Shown here: positions 1 to 5,065 of the stretch, in pieces
How the letters are laid out: each line of letters opens with the position of its first letter
Numbering within the stretch: position 1 is the stretch's first letter
DNA from: DAOTYE01 sp034434915
GTDB taxonomy: Bacteria > Chloroflexota > Dehalococcoidia > Dehalococcoidales > RBG-16-60-22
Direction of reading: 5' to 3'
Assembly: GCA_034434915.1 (NCBI GenBank)
Contig: DAOTYE010000018.1
Coordinates: forward strand, 1 to 7,504
Length of the DNA: 7,504 nucleotides
The notes under the pieces: generated by a model
Told to the model about the DNA's origin: nothing
Databases searched by the model: none
Seen by the model: the letters and a program-made list of their open reading frames with translations, nothing else
Position numbers and translations under genes: made by a program

Positions 1-395
1 ATCTGACTATCAGTGAAGGTGGGGATTATTTTCTTCGGTGGTCGTGGAATCATCACGCGGTCAAACGGGTTACGCTCTATGATTTCCTCTGAGACAAGCC
101 AGGAGAAGAAAATCCTCAGGCTGCGCAGGTAGCAATTGATGGTATGACCGGAAAGACCACTGTCTTGGACAGGGTTGAGAGGGTGGTTGGAGAAGCGCCG
201 CTTTTGCTGCAGATGATGGATGAAGGCTCTTATTTCATGCTGAGTGATTTGGGTCAAGTCAGTCGTCAGTCCTGCGGAAATCAGGAAGTTTTGAAAATAG
301 CTGACGCTGCTAGTCACTATTTCCGTAGCTTTTGGACTCTTGCCCTCTGTAGTAGCACAAAGTTGATAACCATAAAGTAGCCTTTTTATATCGCC
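1..395 (-). CDS. Tyrosine recombinase (phage integrase family), N-terminal part, cut by window edge; start codon missing
   Basis: Minus-strand translation gives the core-binding (SAM-like) domain of a tyrosine recombinase. Recognisable pieces in order are DIKRLLYGYQLCATTEGKSP, HEIRAFIHHLQQKRR, SGHTINCYLRSLRIFFSWLV, EEIIERNPFDRV and PKKIIPTFTDSQ, the last leading into the catalytic domain, which lies off the left edge. Such enzymes cut and rejoin DNA through an Arg-His-Arg-Tyr active site, not visible here. The frame is open back to a stop at 513-515 inside the tRNA, but it has no ATG, GTG or TTG until a GTG at 315-317, which would remove the first conserved helix. The codon at 393-395 (GGC) precedes DIKR, where homologues usually have Met. 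The gene may therefore be decayed at its 5' end, use a non-standard start, or carry a sequence error. Family call is good; whether it is intact is unknown. Confidence 0.75.
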
Positions 396-425
396 GTCAA
401 AATTTGACGAAGCAAGTGCCCTCTG

Positions 426-454
426 TTTACAAAGCTGATTTTTCGGGTTAAAAT
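426..454 (+). promoter_or_regulatory. Sigma-70-type promoter of tRNA-Val
   Basis: TTTACA at 426-431 and TAAAAT at 449-454 are separated by 17 bases. The predicted start, about 461, lies a few bases before the mature tRNA 5' end at 467, as expected for a tRNA promoter. It lies in the gap upstream of the leftward recombinase gene. Confidence 0.6.
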
Positions 455-466
455 AGATACGATTTT

Positions 467-542
467 GGGCGGTTAGCTCAGTGGTTAGAGCACCTGCCTT
501 ACACGCAGGGGGTCACAGGTTCAAATCCTGTACCGCCCACCA
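467..542 (+). tRNA. tRNA-Val, anticodon UAC
   Basis: A full cloverleaf can be drawn by hand. The acceptor stem GGGCGGT (467-473) pairs with ACCGCCC (532-538). The D stem is GCTC/GAGC. The anticodon stem CCTGC/GCAGG encloses loop CTTACAC, with anticodon TAC at 500-502. The T stem ACAGG/CCTGT encloses TTCAAAT. The discriminator A is at 539 and CCA is encoded at 540-542. Anticodon UAC reads valine codons. No convincing Rho-independent terminator follows. Confidence 0.97.
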
Positions 543-616
543 TTTTCTCCCGCCAGAGCAAGCTCACAGAACCTTTAACAACTGCGGCTGGCTAGCGCAA
601 CCCTGAAGCCCCTTAC

Positions 617-645
617 TTGACAAGCTACAGGCAAAGGGGTATAGT
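617..645 (+). promoter_or_regulatory. Consensus sigma-70 promoter of the first small membrane protein gene
   Basis: TTGACA (617-622) and TATAGT (640-645) are 17 bases apart, so transcription should start near 652. That leaves a leader of about 90 bases before the ATG at 742. The -35 is a perfect match and the -10 is close, implying strong expression unless repressed. Confidence 0.75.
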
Positions 646-651
646 AATAAG

Positions 652-675
652 TGAATAATTATTCATCATTATGAT
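652..675 (+). promoter_or_regulatory. Palindromes at the predicted transcription start, candidate operator
   Basis: A perfect 14-bp palindrome, TGAATAATTATTCA (652-665), sits on the predicted start site. It is followed directly by ATCAT-T-ATGAT (665-675). A near-identical ATCAT-C-ATGAT occurs in the promoter of the paralogous gene (1039-1049). Placement and symmetry fit binding of a dimeric repressor; no regulator is identified. A longer inverted repeat, TAAGTGA (648-654) with TCACTTA (698-704) followed by five Ts, spans the same leader. Confidence 0.4.
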
Positions 676-741
676 TTCGTGATTTGCAAGTAAATAATCA
701 CTTACTTTTTATTCTGCACCACGATACTGAAGGAGGAAACT

Positions 742-912
742 ATGGCTGTGGAACCCGGAACCGCACAGGAAATCCCCATGTTCGCCAAGTACATCATTCT
801 CGTTCTCTGCATCGTTGCCGTCACGCTCACGGCTGCCTGGGGCAAAGTGGCGGAACTGATGAAGAGCGGAAGCAAGAAGAAGGCAGAGACAGTCACTAAA
901 GAAATCAAATAA
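742..912 (+). CDS. Small single-span membrane protein (56 aa), first of a tandem paralogous pair
   Basis: Starts at ATG 742 behind a strong ribosome binding site (AGGAGG, 731-736) and ends at TAA 910-912. The product begins MAVEPGTAQEIPMFAK, has one hydrophobic helix at about residues 17-33 (YIILVLCIVAVTLTAAW), and ends in a lysine-rich tail containing SKKKAETVTKEIK. By the positive-inside rule the basic tail should be cytoplasmic. There is no lipobox and no recognised domain. It is coding because a paralogue 375 bases downstream keeps about two thirds of its residues, and both have their own promoter and ribosome binding site. Conserved Cys23 and Trp33 lie in the helix. The family is not recognised. 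By size and shape it could be an accessory subunit or regulator of a membrane complex, or a toxin-like peptide; neither is shown. Confidence 0.85.
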   Translation: MAVEPGTAQEIPMFAKYIILVLCIVAVTLTAAWGKVAELMKSGSKKKAETVTKEIK

Positions 913-1013
913 TCTGCCGTTACGCGTCCCGTCGCCGGAATCGCTTCATCCCTTCAGAGGAAGAACCACTCACCATCGCGAGCTAAAATCCAACGGCAAG
1001 CTCCGTCAAACTC

Positions 1014-1043
1014 TTGACAATTCCATTATAGTGATGTTATCAT
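1014..1043 (+). promoter_or_regulatory. Promoter of the second small membrane protein gene
   Basis: TTGACA at 1014-1019 is followed 18 bases later by TATCAT (1038-1043), which is preceded by TGT (1035-1037), an extended -10. Reading TTATCA (1037-1042) gives a 17-base spacer. The start would be near 1050, with a leader of about 67 bases. The TATAGT at 1027-1032 is only 7 bases from the -35 and so cannot partner it. Confidence 0.6.
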
Positions 1044-1064
1044 CATGATACATTTGTAATGTAT
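1038..1064 (+). promoter_or_regulatory. Two overlapping palindromes over -10 and start site, candidate operator
   Basis: TATCAT-C-ATGATA (1038-1050) covers the -10 element. ATACATT-TGT-AATGTAT (1048-1064), with seven perfect base pairs per arm, covers the predicted start. The core ATCAT-N-ATGAT of the first is shared with the promoter of the upstream paralogue (665-675). This is typical placement for repression by a dimeric DNA-binding protein; the regulator is unknown. Confidence 0.45.
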
Positions 1065-1116
1065 TTTAGTTCGTGAAATAAGATTACTTCATACACTCTA
1101 AAAGGAGGAGGGCACT

Positions 1117-1290
1117 ATGGGCGCTGGAACCGCACAGGAAATCCCCATGTTCGCCAAAATCATTATCCTTGTCATCTGCCTGATTGCTGTTGTTCTTACC
1201 GCCGCCTGGGGGAAAGTTGTAGAAATGACTAAGGGAGCGAGCAAAAAGAAGGCTTTGACGGCAAAAGAGGCGGAACACACCACCAAGTAG
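1117..1290 (+). CDS. Small single-span membrane protein (57 aa), second of the pair
   Basis: ATG at 1117 follows AGGAGG (1103-1108) at a good distance and the frame ends at TAG 1288-1290. The product starts MGAGTAQEIPMFAK, has one hydrophobic helix at about residues 15-31 with Cys21 and Trp31, and ends in a basic tail around SKKKALTAKEAEHTTK. Aligned without internal gaps to the upstream protein, about 34 of 51 positions are identical. GTAQEIPMFAK, TAAWGKV and SKKKA are shared in full, while the hydrophobic core varies conservatively (Ile/Val/Leu). That pattern suggests selection on the protein. A 32-bp stretch (757-788 and 1126-1157) is identical between the genes. The pair are not an operon in the usual sense: each has its own promoter, and a terminator follows this gene. 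Function unknown. Confidence 0.87.
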   Translation: MGAGTAQEIPMFAKIIILVICLIAVVLTAAWGKVVEMTKGASKKKALTAKEAEHTTK

Positions 1291-1319
1291 CCCCCATCTT
1301 TTAGAGCCCCACGCAAATA

Positions 1320-1373
1320 CTCTGGCGGGCAAGCCCGGACGCGTTCCGTTTGGTCGCCCGTCAGAGCCTTTTT
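1320..1373 (+). terminator. Rho-independent terminator after the second small gene
   Basis: CTCTGGCGGGC (1320-1330) pairs with GCCCGTCAGAG (1356-1366) through 11 base pairs including one G-T, closing a 25-base loop. CC and five Ts follow (1367-1373). It separates the small membrane gene from smpB, whose -10 element begins only 14 bases after the T run. Confidence 0.8.
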
Positions 1374-1383
1374 ATGCCTGCTG

Positions 1384-1392
1384 TGATATAAT
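1384..1392 (+). promoter_or_regulatory. Extended -10 promoter of smpB
   Basis: TGATATAAT (1384-1392) is a TGn extension followed by a perfect TATAAT (1387-1392). No good -35 is visible; that region is occupied by the terminator stem and T run. The predicted start, about 1399, falls on the second codon of the annotated smpB frame, so the transcript would have no leader. Confidence 0.6.
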
Positions 1393-1395
1393 AAA

Positions 1396-1854
1396 ATGGT
1401 GGCAATCAAAGTGGTGGCGACCAACCGCAAAGCCTACCATAACTATTTCATCGGCGAGAGTATTGAGGCAGGGATTGCCCTCACCGGCACAGAAATCAAG
1501 TCCGTCCGCGAGGGCAGGGTCAGCCTGGGAGACGCCTATGTCAAGCCGGAGGGTGGGGAGCTCTGGCTGTTTAACGCGCACATCGCCCGCTATGAAGCCG
1601 GAAGCTACATGAGCCATGAGCCCACCCGTCCCCGCAAGCTCCTCCTCCACCGAGACCAGATTCGGGAGCTTGCCAGCAAAGTGAAGGAGAGGGGCTTTAC
1701 GCTGATACCGGTGAAGTTATATATTAAAGATAGCCTGGCAAAAGTGGAGGTGGCGCTCGCCAGAGGCAAAAAGCTCTATGATAAGCGGGAAGTCATCCAG
1801 CGGCGGGAGATTGACCGGGAGCTAGAGCGAGCGACCAGGAGAAGAAAGCTGTAA
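1396..1854 (+). CDS. smpB: SsrA-binding protein SmpB
   Basis: SmpB binds the tRNA-like domain of tmRNA and brings it to stalled ribosomes; it is needed for trans-translation. The 152-residue product has the family's usual size and signatures: KVVATNRKAYHNYF near the start, GTEIKSVREGR (31-41), NAHIARYE (60-67), HEPTRPRKLLLH (74-85), KLYIKDSLAKVEVALARGKK (107-126), then a basic tail (RREIDRELERATRRRKL) that becomes helical in the ribosomal mRNA channel. There is no ribosome binding site before ATG 1396, and TATAAT ends four bases before it. GTG 1399, the next codon, would give MAIKVVATNRK, an equally typical N-terminus, and coincides with the predicted transcript start. ssrA begins 27 bases downstream, so protein and RNA partner are adjacent. 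Confidence 0.97.
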   Translation: MVAIKVVATNRKAYHNYFIGESIEAGIALTGTEIKSVREGRVSLGDAYVKPEGGELWLFNAHIARYEAGSYMSHEPTRPRKLLLHRDQIRELASKVKERGFTLIPVKLYIKDSLAKVEVALARGKKLYDKREVIQRREIDRELERATRRRKL

Positions 1855-1881
1855 AAGGAGGTAGCATCAGCCTCAATCTAC

Positions 1882-2241
1882 GGGGGCGCGTGGTTTCGAC
1901 AGGGGAAGCCGGTTACAGAATTGCAGGCTGAGGTGCCATCACCCTCATTAAACCGGTGGCAAAAAATACCCAACGAACCAGAAATGGTACTTGCTGCCTA
2001 ACCTAAACCATTAGGGAGCACATCCAACCTGACCCCTCCTCAACGGGTCGGGATTGGGTGACGCAATGTTGGGGTGCCACTGCCCGGACGCCGCTAAGGG
2101 CAGTGAAAGATTTAACGGCTGGTCTGATTGAACTCGGTCAGCAGAGGTCAATCAGGCGAGATAAAAGAGCTGACTAAGCTTGTAGCAGATTCTGGACCGC
2201 TTCTTCTGGACGGGGAGTTCAACTCTCCCCCGCCTCCACCA
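1882..2241 (+). ncRNA. ssrA: Transfer-messenger RNA (tmRNA)
   Basis: tmRNA rescues stalled ribosomes, acting first as alanyl-tRNA and then as template for a degradation tag. The 5' end GGGGGCG (1882-1888) pairs with CGCCTCC (2231-2237, one G-T), followed by A and encoded CCA (2239-2241). The conserved GGTTTCGACAGGGG follows the 5' strand. The T arm GGGAG-TTCAACT-CTCCC (2213-2229) and the run around TCTGGACCG (2191-2199) are typical. Length is 360 bases, normal for a one-piece tmRNA. The tag frame ends GTA CTT GCT GCC TAA (1987-2001), peptide ...NEPEMVLAA. The resume codon is uncertain. GCA at 1959 is out of frame; AAC 1972 would give a nine-residue tag resembling the Dehalococcoides tag GERELVLAG, as I remember it. 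No separate promoter is evident, so it is probably co-transcribed with smpB and processed. Confidence 0.97.
1972..2001 (+). other. tmRNA tag-peptide reading frame (probable NEPEMVLAA)
   Basis: The frame closing with TAA at 1999-2001 encodes the VLAA end expected for ClpXP-type recognition. The frame is open further upstream, so the first codon is a guess. AAC (1972) is chosen by length against a related tag recalled from memory. Confidence 0.5.
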
Positions 2242-4601
2242 GAAACACCAGGAGAAAAGATGAAGAAAAGGAGAACGCTACCATCCACCCTCAGGACTTC
2301 AGCCCTACTTTTGCTATTAATTCTGCTACTATTCTTTCAATCCCCCCGCTCCCCTGTCCCGGCTTACTCCGCCAACCCCACCATCTCCCTCTACACTTAC
2401 AGAGAAAAAACTGATGACTGGGTACAGACTGACTGGTGCAAAGTGGGCGCCAAAATAGAGATAAAGGGCTCCGGTTTCCCGTCTGAATTACCCGTTGTCA
2501 TCCACCTATCACAACAACCGGCATTAATCGGGAATGTTCTGACTGATAAAATCAAAATATATGAAGACCTGGGCGTGCACGCCACTGACCATGAAGGCAA
2601 ATTCACCGCCATTTTTGTCATGCCTCAGATACTCAGCGATGGTAGCGGTGATGCAGAAATAGAATACGGCACATATTACCTCTACTTTGCTGATAATCTG
2701 ACCAAAGAAATAATTCACATCGTGCCCATCACCGCCTTCGTTCAAGAAATCAGGGTTACCCCGGAAGAAGGGCATATTGGCGATTCACTGGTTCTGGAAG
2801 GAGACGGGTTCAGTAGCAATGAACCGATAGTCATCTATTTCTCAGCCGATATCGCCAGCATCAATGAGCTAGCCCTCACCAAGCTCACCAGCTTTGAATT
2901 GCTGGGAACGCCTGTGGCTGATGCCAGCGGAGAAATGGTAAACGTCCCCCTGCGTGTGCCGGGTGAACTGACCGGCGGTAGTAGCACCAAGGCAGTGCAC
3001 AGCGGCACTTACTTCCTCTATGCCACTGAGTTCTGGGACAAGCGAAAGATACTGGCAATAGCCAGATTCAATGTTCTCATACCGTCAATAGAGCTAAGTG
3101 TAAATGAAGGCACGGTCAATACTGAAGTCACCATCAACGGGACCGGCTTCGGCAACTATCAGAACATAACCGTGAGCTTTGATGATAACCCGCTCAACCT
3201 CGCGAGCGGAGCCGGCGTGACCGACCACGCCGGCAGGTTCACCTGTAAAGTCATCATCCCTGCAAGCACCCTGGGAGACCACGTAATCAAAGTGTCTGAT
3301 ACCACCGGCTACCAGGGCGAAGCCCGCTTCACTGTGGTCTTAAAGCCAGCCATACTCCTGAAGCCGGATTCTGCCACCGTGGGCGCTGAAATTGAAATCA
3401 GCGGCGAAAAATTCAGCCCTGCCCAGAAGATAGCAGTCAGGTATGATGATAAACCGGTGAAAATAGCCGGGGGGAACAACATTACTGATGATAAAGGCAC
3501 CTGCACTTTCTCCATCACAATTCCGGCAAGCACCGGAGGCAATCACCAAATAACTGCCTCAGATGAGTCCGGCTACAAAGCCAGCGCTACCTTCAGGGTC
3601 ACACCCAGAATAACGGTGGCGCAGATTTCAAAGCTGGCGGCAGACCCAAACACGTACTACGTCAGGATTACCGGCACCGGATTTGTTAAAGATGAAGCCA
3701 TCACAATCACCTTTAATCACAAGGAGATGTATTCCCGTAGCGATAGCGCCGGCGAGTTAAGGTTCAACTTTACTGCCTCTGCTGACAGTTTAACAGGTAA
3801 CAGTAAAATCATTGCCCGGGGGAGCAAATCAGGCTCTGCTGAGACCTTGTTAAACCTTTCTGACGTGCCCGGTGCCCCTGCTGAGAAAGCCAGTATTAAA
3901 CTGAGCCCCGCAACTGATTATACCTCGCCGGGGCATGTCGGCATGAAGGTCACCGTGTCAGGTGCCGGGTTCTTAAGCAATGCAGAAATCTCACTGACTT
4001 ACAGCGATAATAGCAATGTGCTGGCTTTAGGCACAGTAACCAGTGATAAGACTGGACTCTTTTCAGCAAGCTTCACCGTGCCGCCAGGTACCGCCGGGCC
4101 ACACAAAATCACCGCCACGGACAAGACCAACAATGCTGAGGCGTTATTCATCATGGAAGCAGACCCGCCTGCCAGACCCACGCTTCTCACACAGAAGCCG
4201 GGCACAATTGCGGCGGAGGGGATTTATTTTGACTGGAATGACAGCCAGGATTTAAGCGGTGTCAGCTACCACTTCCAGATTAGCACCAGCCAGAACTTCA
4301 GCGCTATCGCATTTCAAAGGCAAGGGTTAAGTGAATCTGAATACTTGCTCACTGAGAAAGACTTGACACTGAGAGAGAAAACGCCGTACTTCTGGAGAGT
4401 AAAGGCGGTGGATGGCGCCGGCAATGAAAGCGGGTGGACGCCCGGAAAACCGGTGGAATTGATACCGTCTAAATCTCCCGCGTCTGACTGGCCCAGGTAT
4501 GGCTTATACGGTCTCGGTGCATTGATTTTCGGGGGCGTTCTCTATCTGGTGATAAGAAGGGTTAGATGATAAGGTTGACGGCGCCCCGGCACCAGAAACA
4601 C
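2237..4601 (+). repeat. 12-bp direct repeat at the ssrA 3' end and after the TIG gene (2237-2248 and 4590-4601)
   Basis: CACCAGAAACAC occurs at 2237-2248, where its first five bases are the CACCA end of ssrA, and again at 4590-4601, just after the TIG-domain gene. Outside the 12 bases the flanks agree only in patches. The copies bracket one gene and nothing else. This resembles attL/attR left by integration into ssrA, but it is short enough to arise by chance. The feature spans both copies and the gene between them. Confidence 0.4.
2260..4569 (+). CDS. Secreted, membrane-anchored multi-domain IPT/TIG-like protein (769 aa)
   Basis: Start is ATG 2260, with AGGAG at 2250-2254. The frame stays open upstream to 2128, but that part lies inside ssrA. 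Residues 1-38 form a signal peptide: KKRR, a Leu-rich core at 15-26, and a likely cut after AYSA. About six immunoglobulin-like IPT/TIG-type repeats follow, at roughly 61-160, 165-272, 277-359, 366-447, 452-534 and 546-634, each with a G-x-G-F turn (for example GTGFG, GEKFS, GAGFL) and ending near an H-x-I strand. Repeats 3 and 4 are most alike (IPAST...GxH). A fibronectin-III-like module follows (637-736; YFDWNDSQD, PYFWRVKAVDGAGNESGW). A final helix (about 747-765) with an RRVR tail anchors it in the membrane. No enzyme motif or LPxTG is present. Probably a surface adhesin or scaffold; ligand unknown. Only 18 bases separate it from ssrA, and no promoter of its own is evident. Confidence 0.9.
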   Translation: MKKRRTLPSTLRTSALLLLLILLLFFQSPRSPVPAYSANPTISLYTYREKTDDWVQTDWCKVGAKIEIKGSGFPSELPVVIHLSQQPALIGNVLTDKIKIYEDLGVHATDHEGKFTAIFVMPQILSDGSGDAEIEYGTYYLYFADNLTKEIIHIVPITAFVQEIRVTPEEGHIGDSLVLEGDGFSSNEPIVIYFSADIASINELALTKLTSFELLGTPVADASGEMVNVPLRVPGELTGGSSTKAVHSGTYFLYATEFWDKRKILAIARFNVLIPSIELSVNEGTVNTEVTINGTGFGNYQNITVSFDDNPLNLASGAGVTDHAGRFTCKVIIPASTLGDHVIKVSDTTGYQGEARFTVVLKPAILLKPDSATVGAEIEISGEKFSPAQKIAVRYDDKPVKIAGGNNITDDKGTCTFSITIPASTGGNHQITASDESGYKASATFRVTPRITVAQISKLAADPNTYYVRITGTGFVKDEAITITFNHKEMYSRSDSAGELRFNFTASADSLTGNSKIIARGSKSGSAETLLNLSDVPGAPAEKASIKLSPATDYTSPGHVGMKVTVSGAGFLSNAEISLTYSDNSNVLALGTVTSDKTGLFSASFTVPPGTAGPHKITATDKTNNAEALFIMEADPPARPTLLTQKPGTIAAEGIYFDWNDSQDLSGVSYHFQISTSQNFSAIAFQRQGLSESEYLLTEKDLTLREKTPYFWRVKAVDGAGNESGWTPGKPVELIPSKSPASDWPRYGLYGLGALIFGGVLYLVIRRVR

Positions 4602-5065
4602 GCCTTATTTACAGCACTTCAAGGCATTAACCGGCTCAGCAAGCGCAAACGGCTTGTGTAGCGATAATCTGCCCGCCATGACAATATAGTAATCTGTTTC
4701 AATTTCTGGAATACCCCCTGATGAAGATGACCTTATAGGCATCTCAGGGCGTTTCTGTTCCATCCGGAGATAGAGTTCCTTGCCGGTCATAAGCGGCATC
4801 TTCAGGTAAACAAGCAAAGCACCATAGCTATAGTTTCTCACCGCGTCCTGAGCAGTAATCCAGCGCCAGCACTATTCATATTGAAGCCTTTCAGGCGGAG
4901 CCGTTCACCCGGAGAAAGTCTGATGAATCTGAATCTTCAATACCAGAATTCTGCGGGTTCATCTGTAGCAGACATAAAAAATGTTGGGAATCCAGCCTCC
5001 AGAGCAGAAATAACCGCAGGACTGCTGACAGGTTTACGGGAAGAGATGAAATAAAGACTATCGCT
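4570..5065. other. Gene-poor gap between convergent genes, with decayed sequence
   Basis: These 496 bases separate the rightward TIG gene from the leftward htpX end. The left half holds the receiver-domain remnant described separately. In the right half, the minus strand has an open stretch of about 40 codons (about 5064 to 4936, ending in TGA). It has no clear start, no ribosome binding site and no recognised family. No strong terminator is visible for either flanking operon. Confidence 0.6.
4605..4880 (-). pseudogene. Decayed response-regulator receiver domain
   Basis: Minus-strand translation shows the second half of a CheY-like receiver. DAVRNYSYGALLVYLKMP is followed by LMTGKELYLRMEQKRPEMP, then SSSSGGIPEIETDYY and AGRLSLHKPFALAEPVNALK, ending in a stop at 4605-4607. 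The KMPxMTGKELY, RPEMP and KPF elements match the beta3-alpha3 and beta5 parts of the fold. The phospho-acceptor Asp that should stand two residues before KMP is Tyr (codon at 4806-4808; GAC to TAC is one change), and the hydrophobic strand after RPEMP is replaced by serines. The first half and start are gone: an in-frame stop lies about 20 codons upstream of the match. Receivers of this type usually belong to hybrid sensor kinases or response regulators. The frame is a remnant, not a working signalling protein. Confidence 0.6.

Larger units (their letters stand above)
757..1157 (+). repeat. 32-bp exact direct repeat within the two small genes (757-788 and 1126-1157)
   Basis: The stretch from GGAACCGCACAGG to TTCGCCAA is identical in both genes and encodes the shared N-terminal segment GTAQEIPMFA. 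It records the tandem duplication. The rest of the genes and the leaders have diverged, so this segment is either recently converted or under the strongest constraint. The feature spans both copies and the sequence between them. Confidence 0.9.

Noticed and set aside
144..380. Plus-strand open frame over the recombinase
   Set aside because: The minus strand gives clear tyrosine-recombinase motifs through the same bases; the plus frame is a shadow.
467..542. tRNA-Val as the attachment site of the neighbouring recombinase
   Set aside because: Integrases usually sit on the 3' side of the tRNA they target. Here the recombinase is on the 5' side and no repeat of the tRNA 3' end was found.
684..899. 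71-codon plus-strand frame overlapping the first small gene
   Set aside because: It has no ribosome binding site and an amino acid make-up rich in His, Gly and Arg. The other frame has a promoter, a ribosome binding site and a conserved paralogue.
915..998. Inverted pair TGCCGTT / AACGGCA between the two small genes
   Set aside because: Seven bases at 70-base separation with no supporting stem or T run; likely chance.
1098..1430. Minus-strand frames over the second small gene and smpB start
   Set aside because: Antisense shadows without a ribosome binding site or recognisable domains, crossing the terminator and the smpB start.
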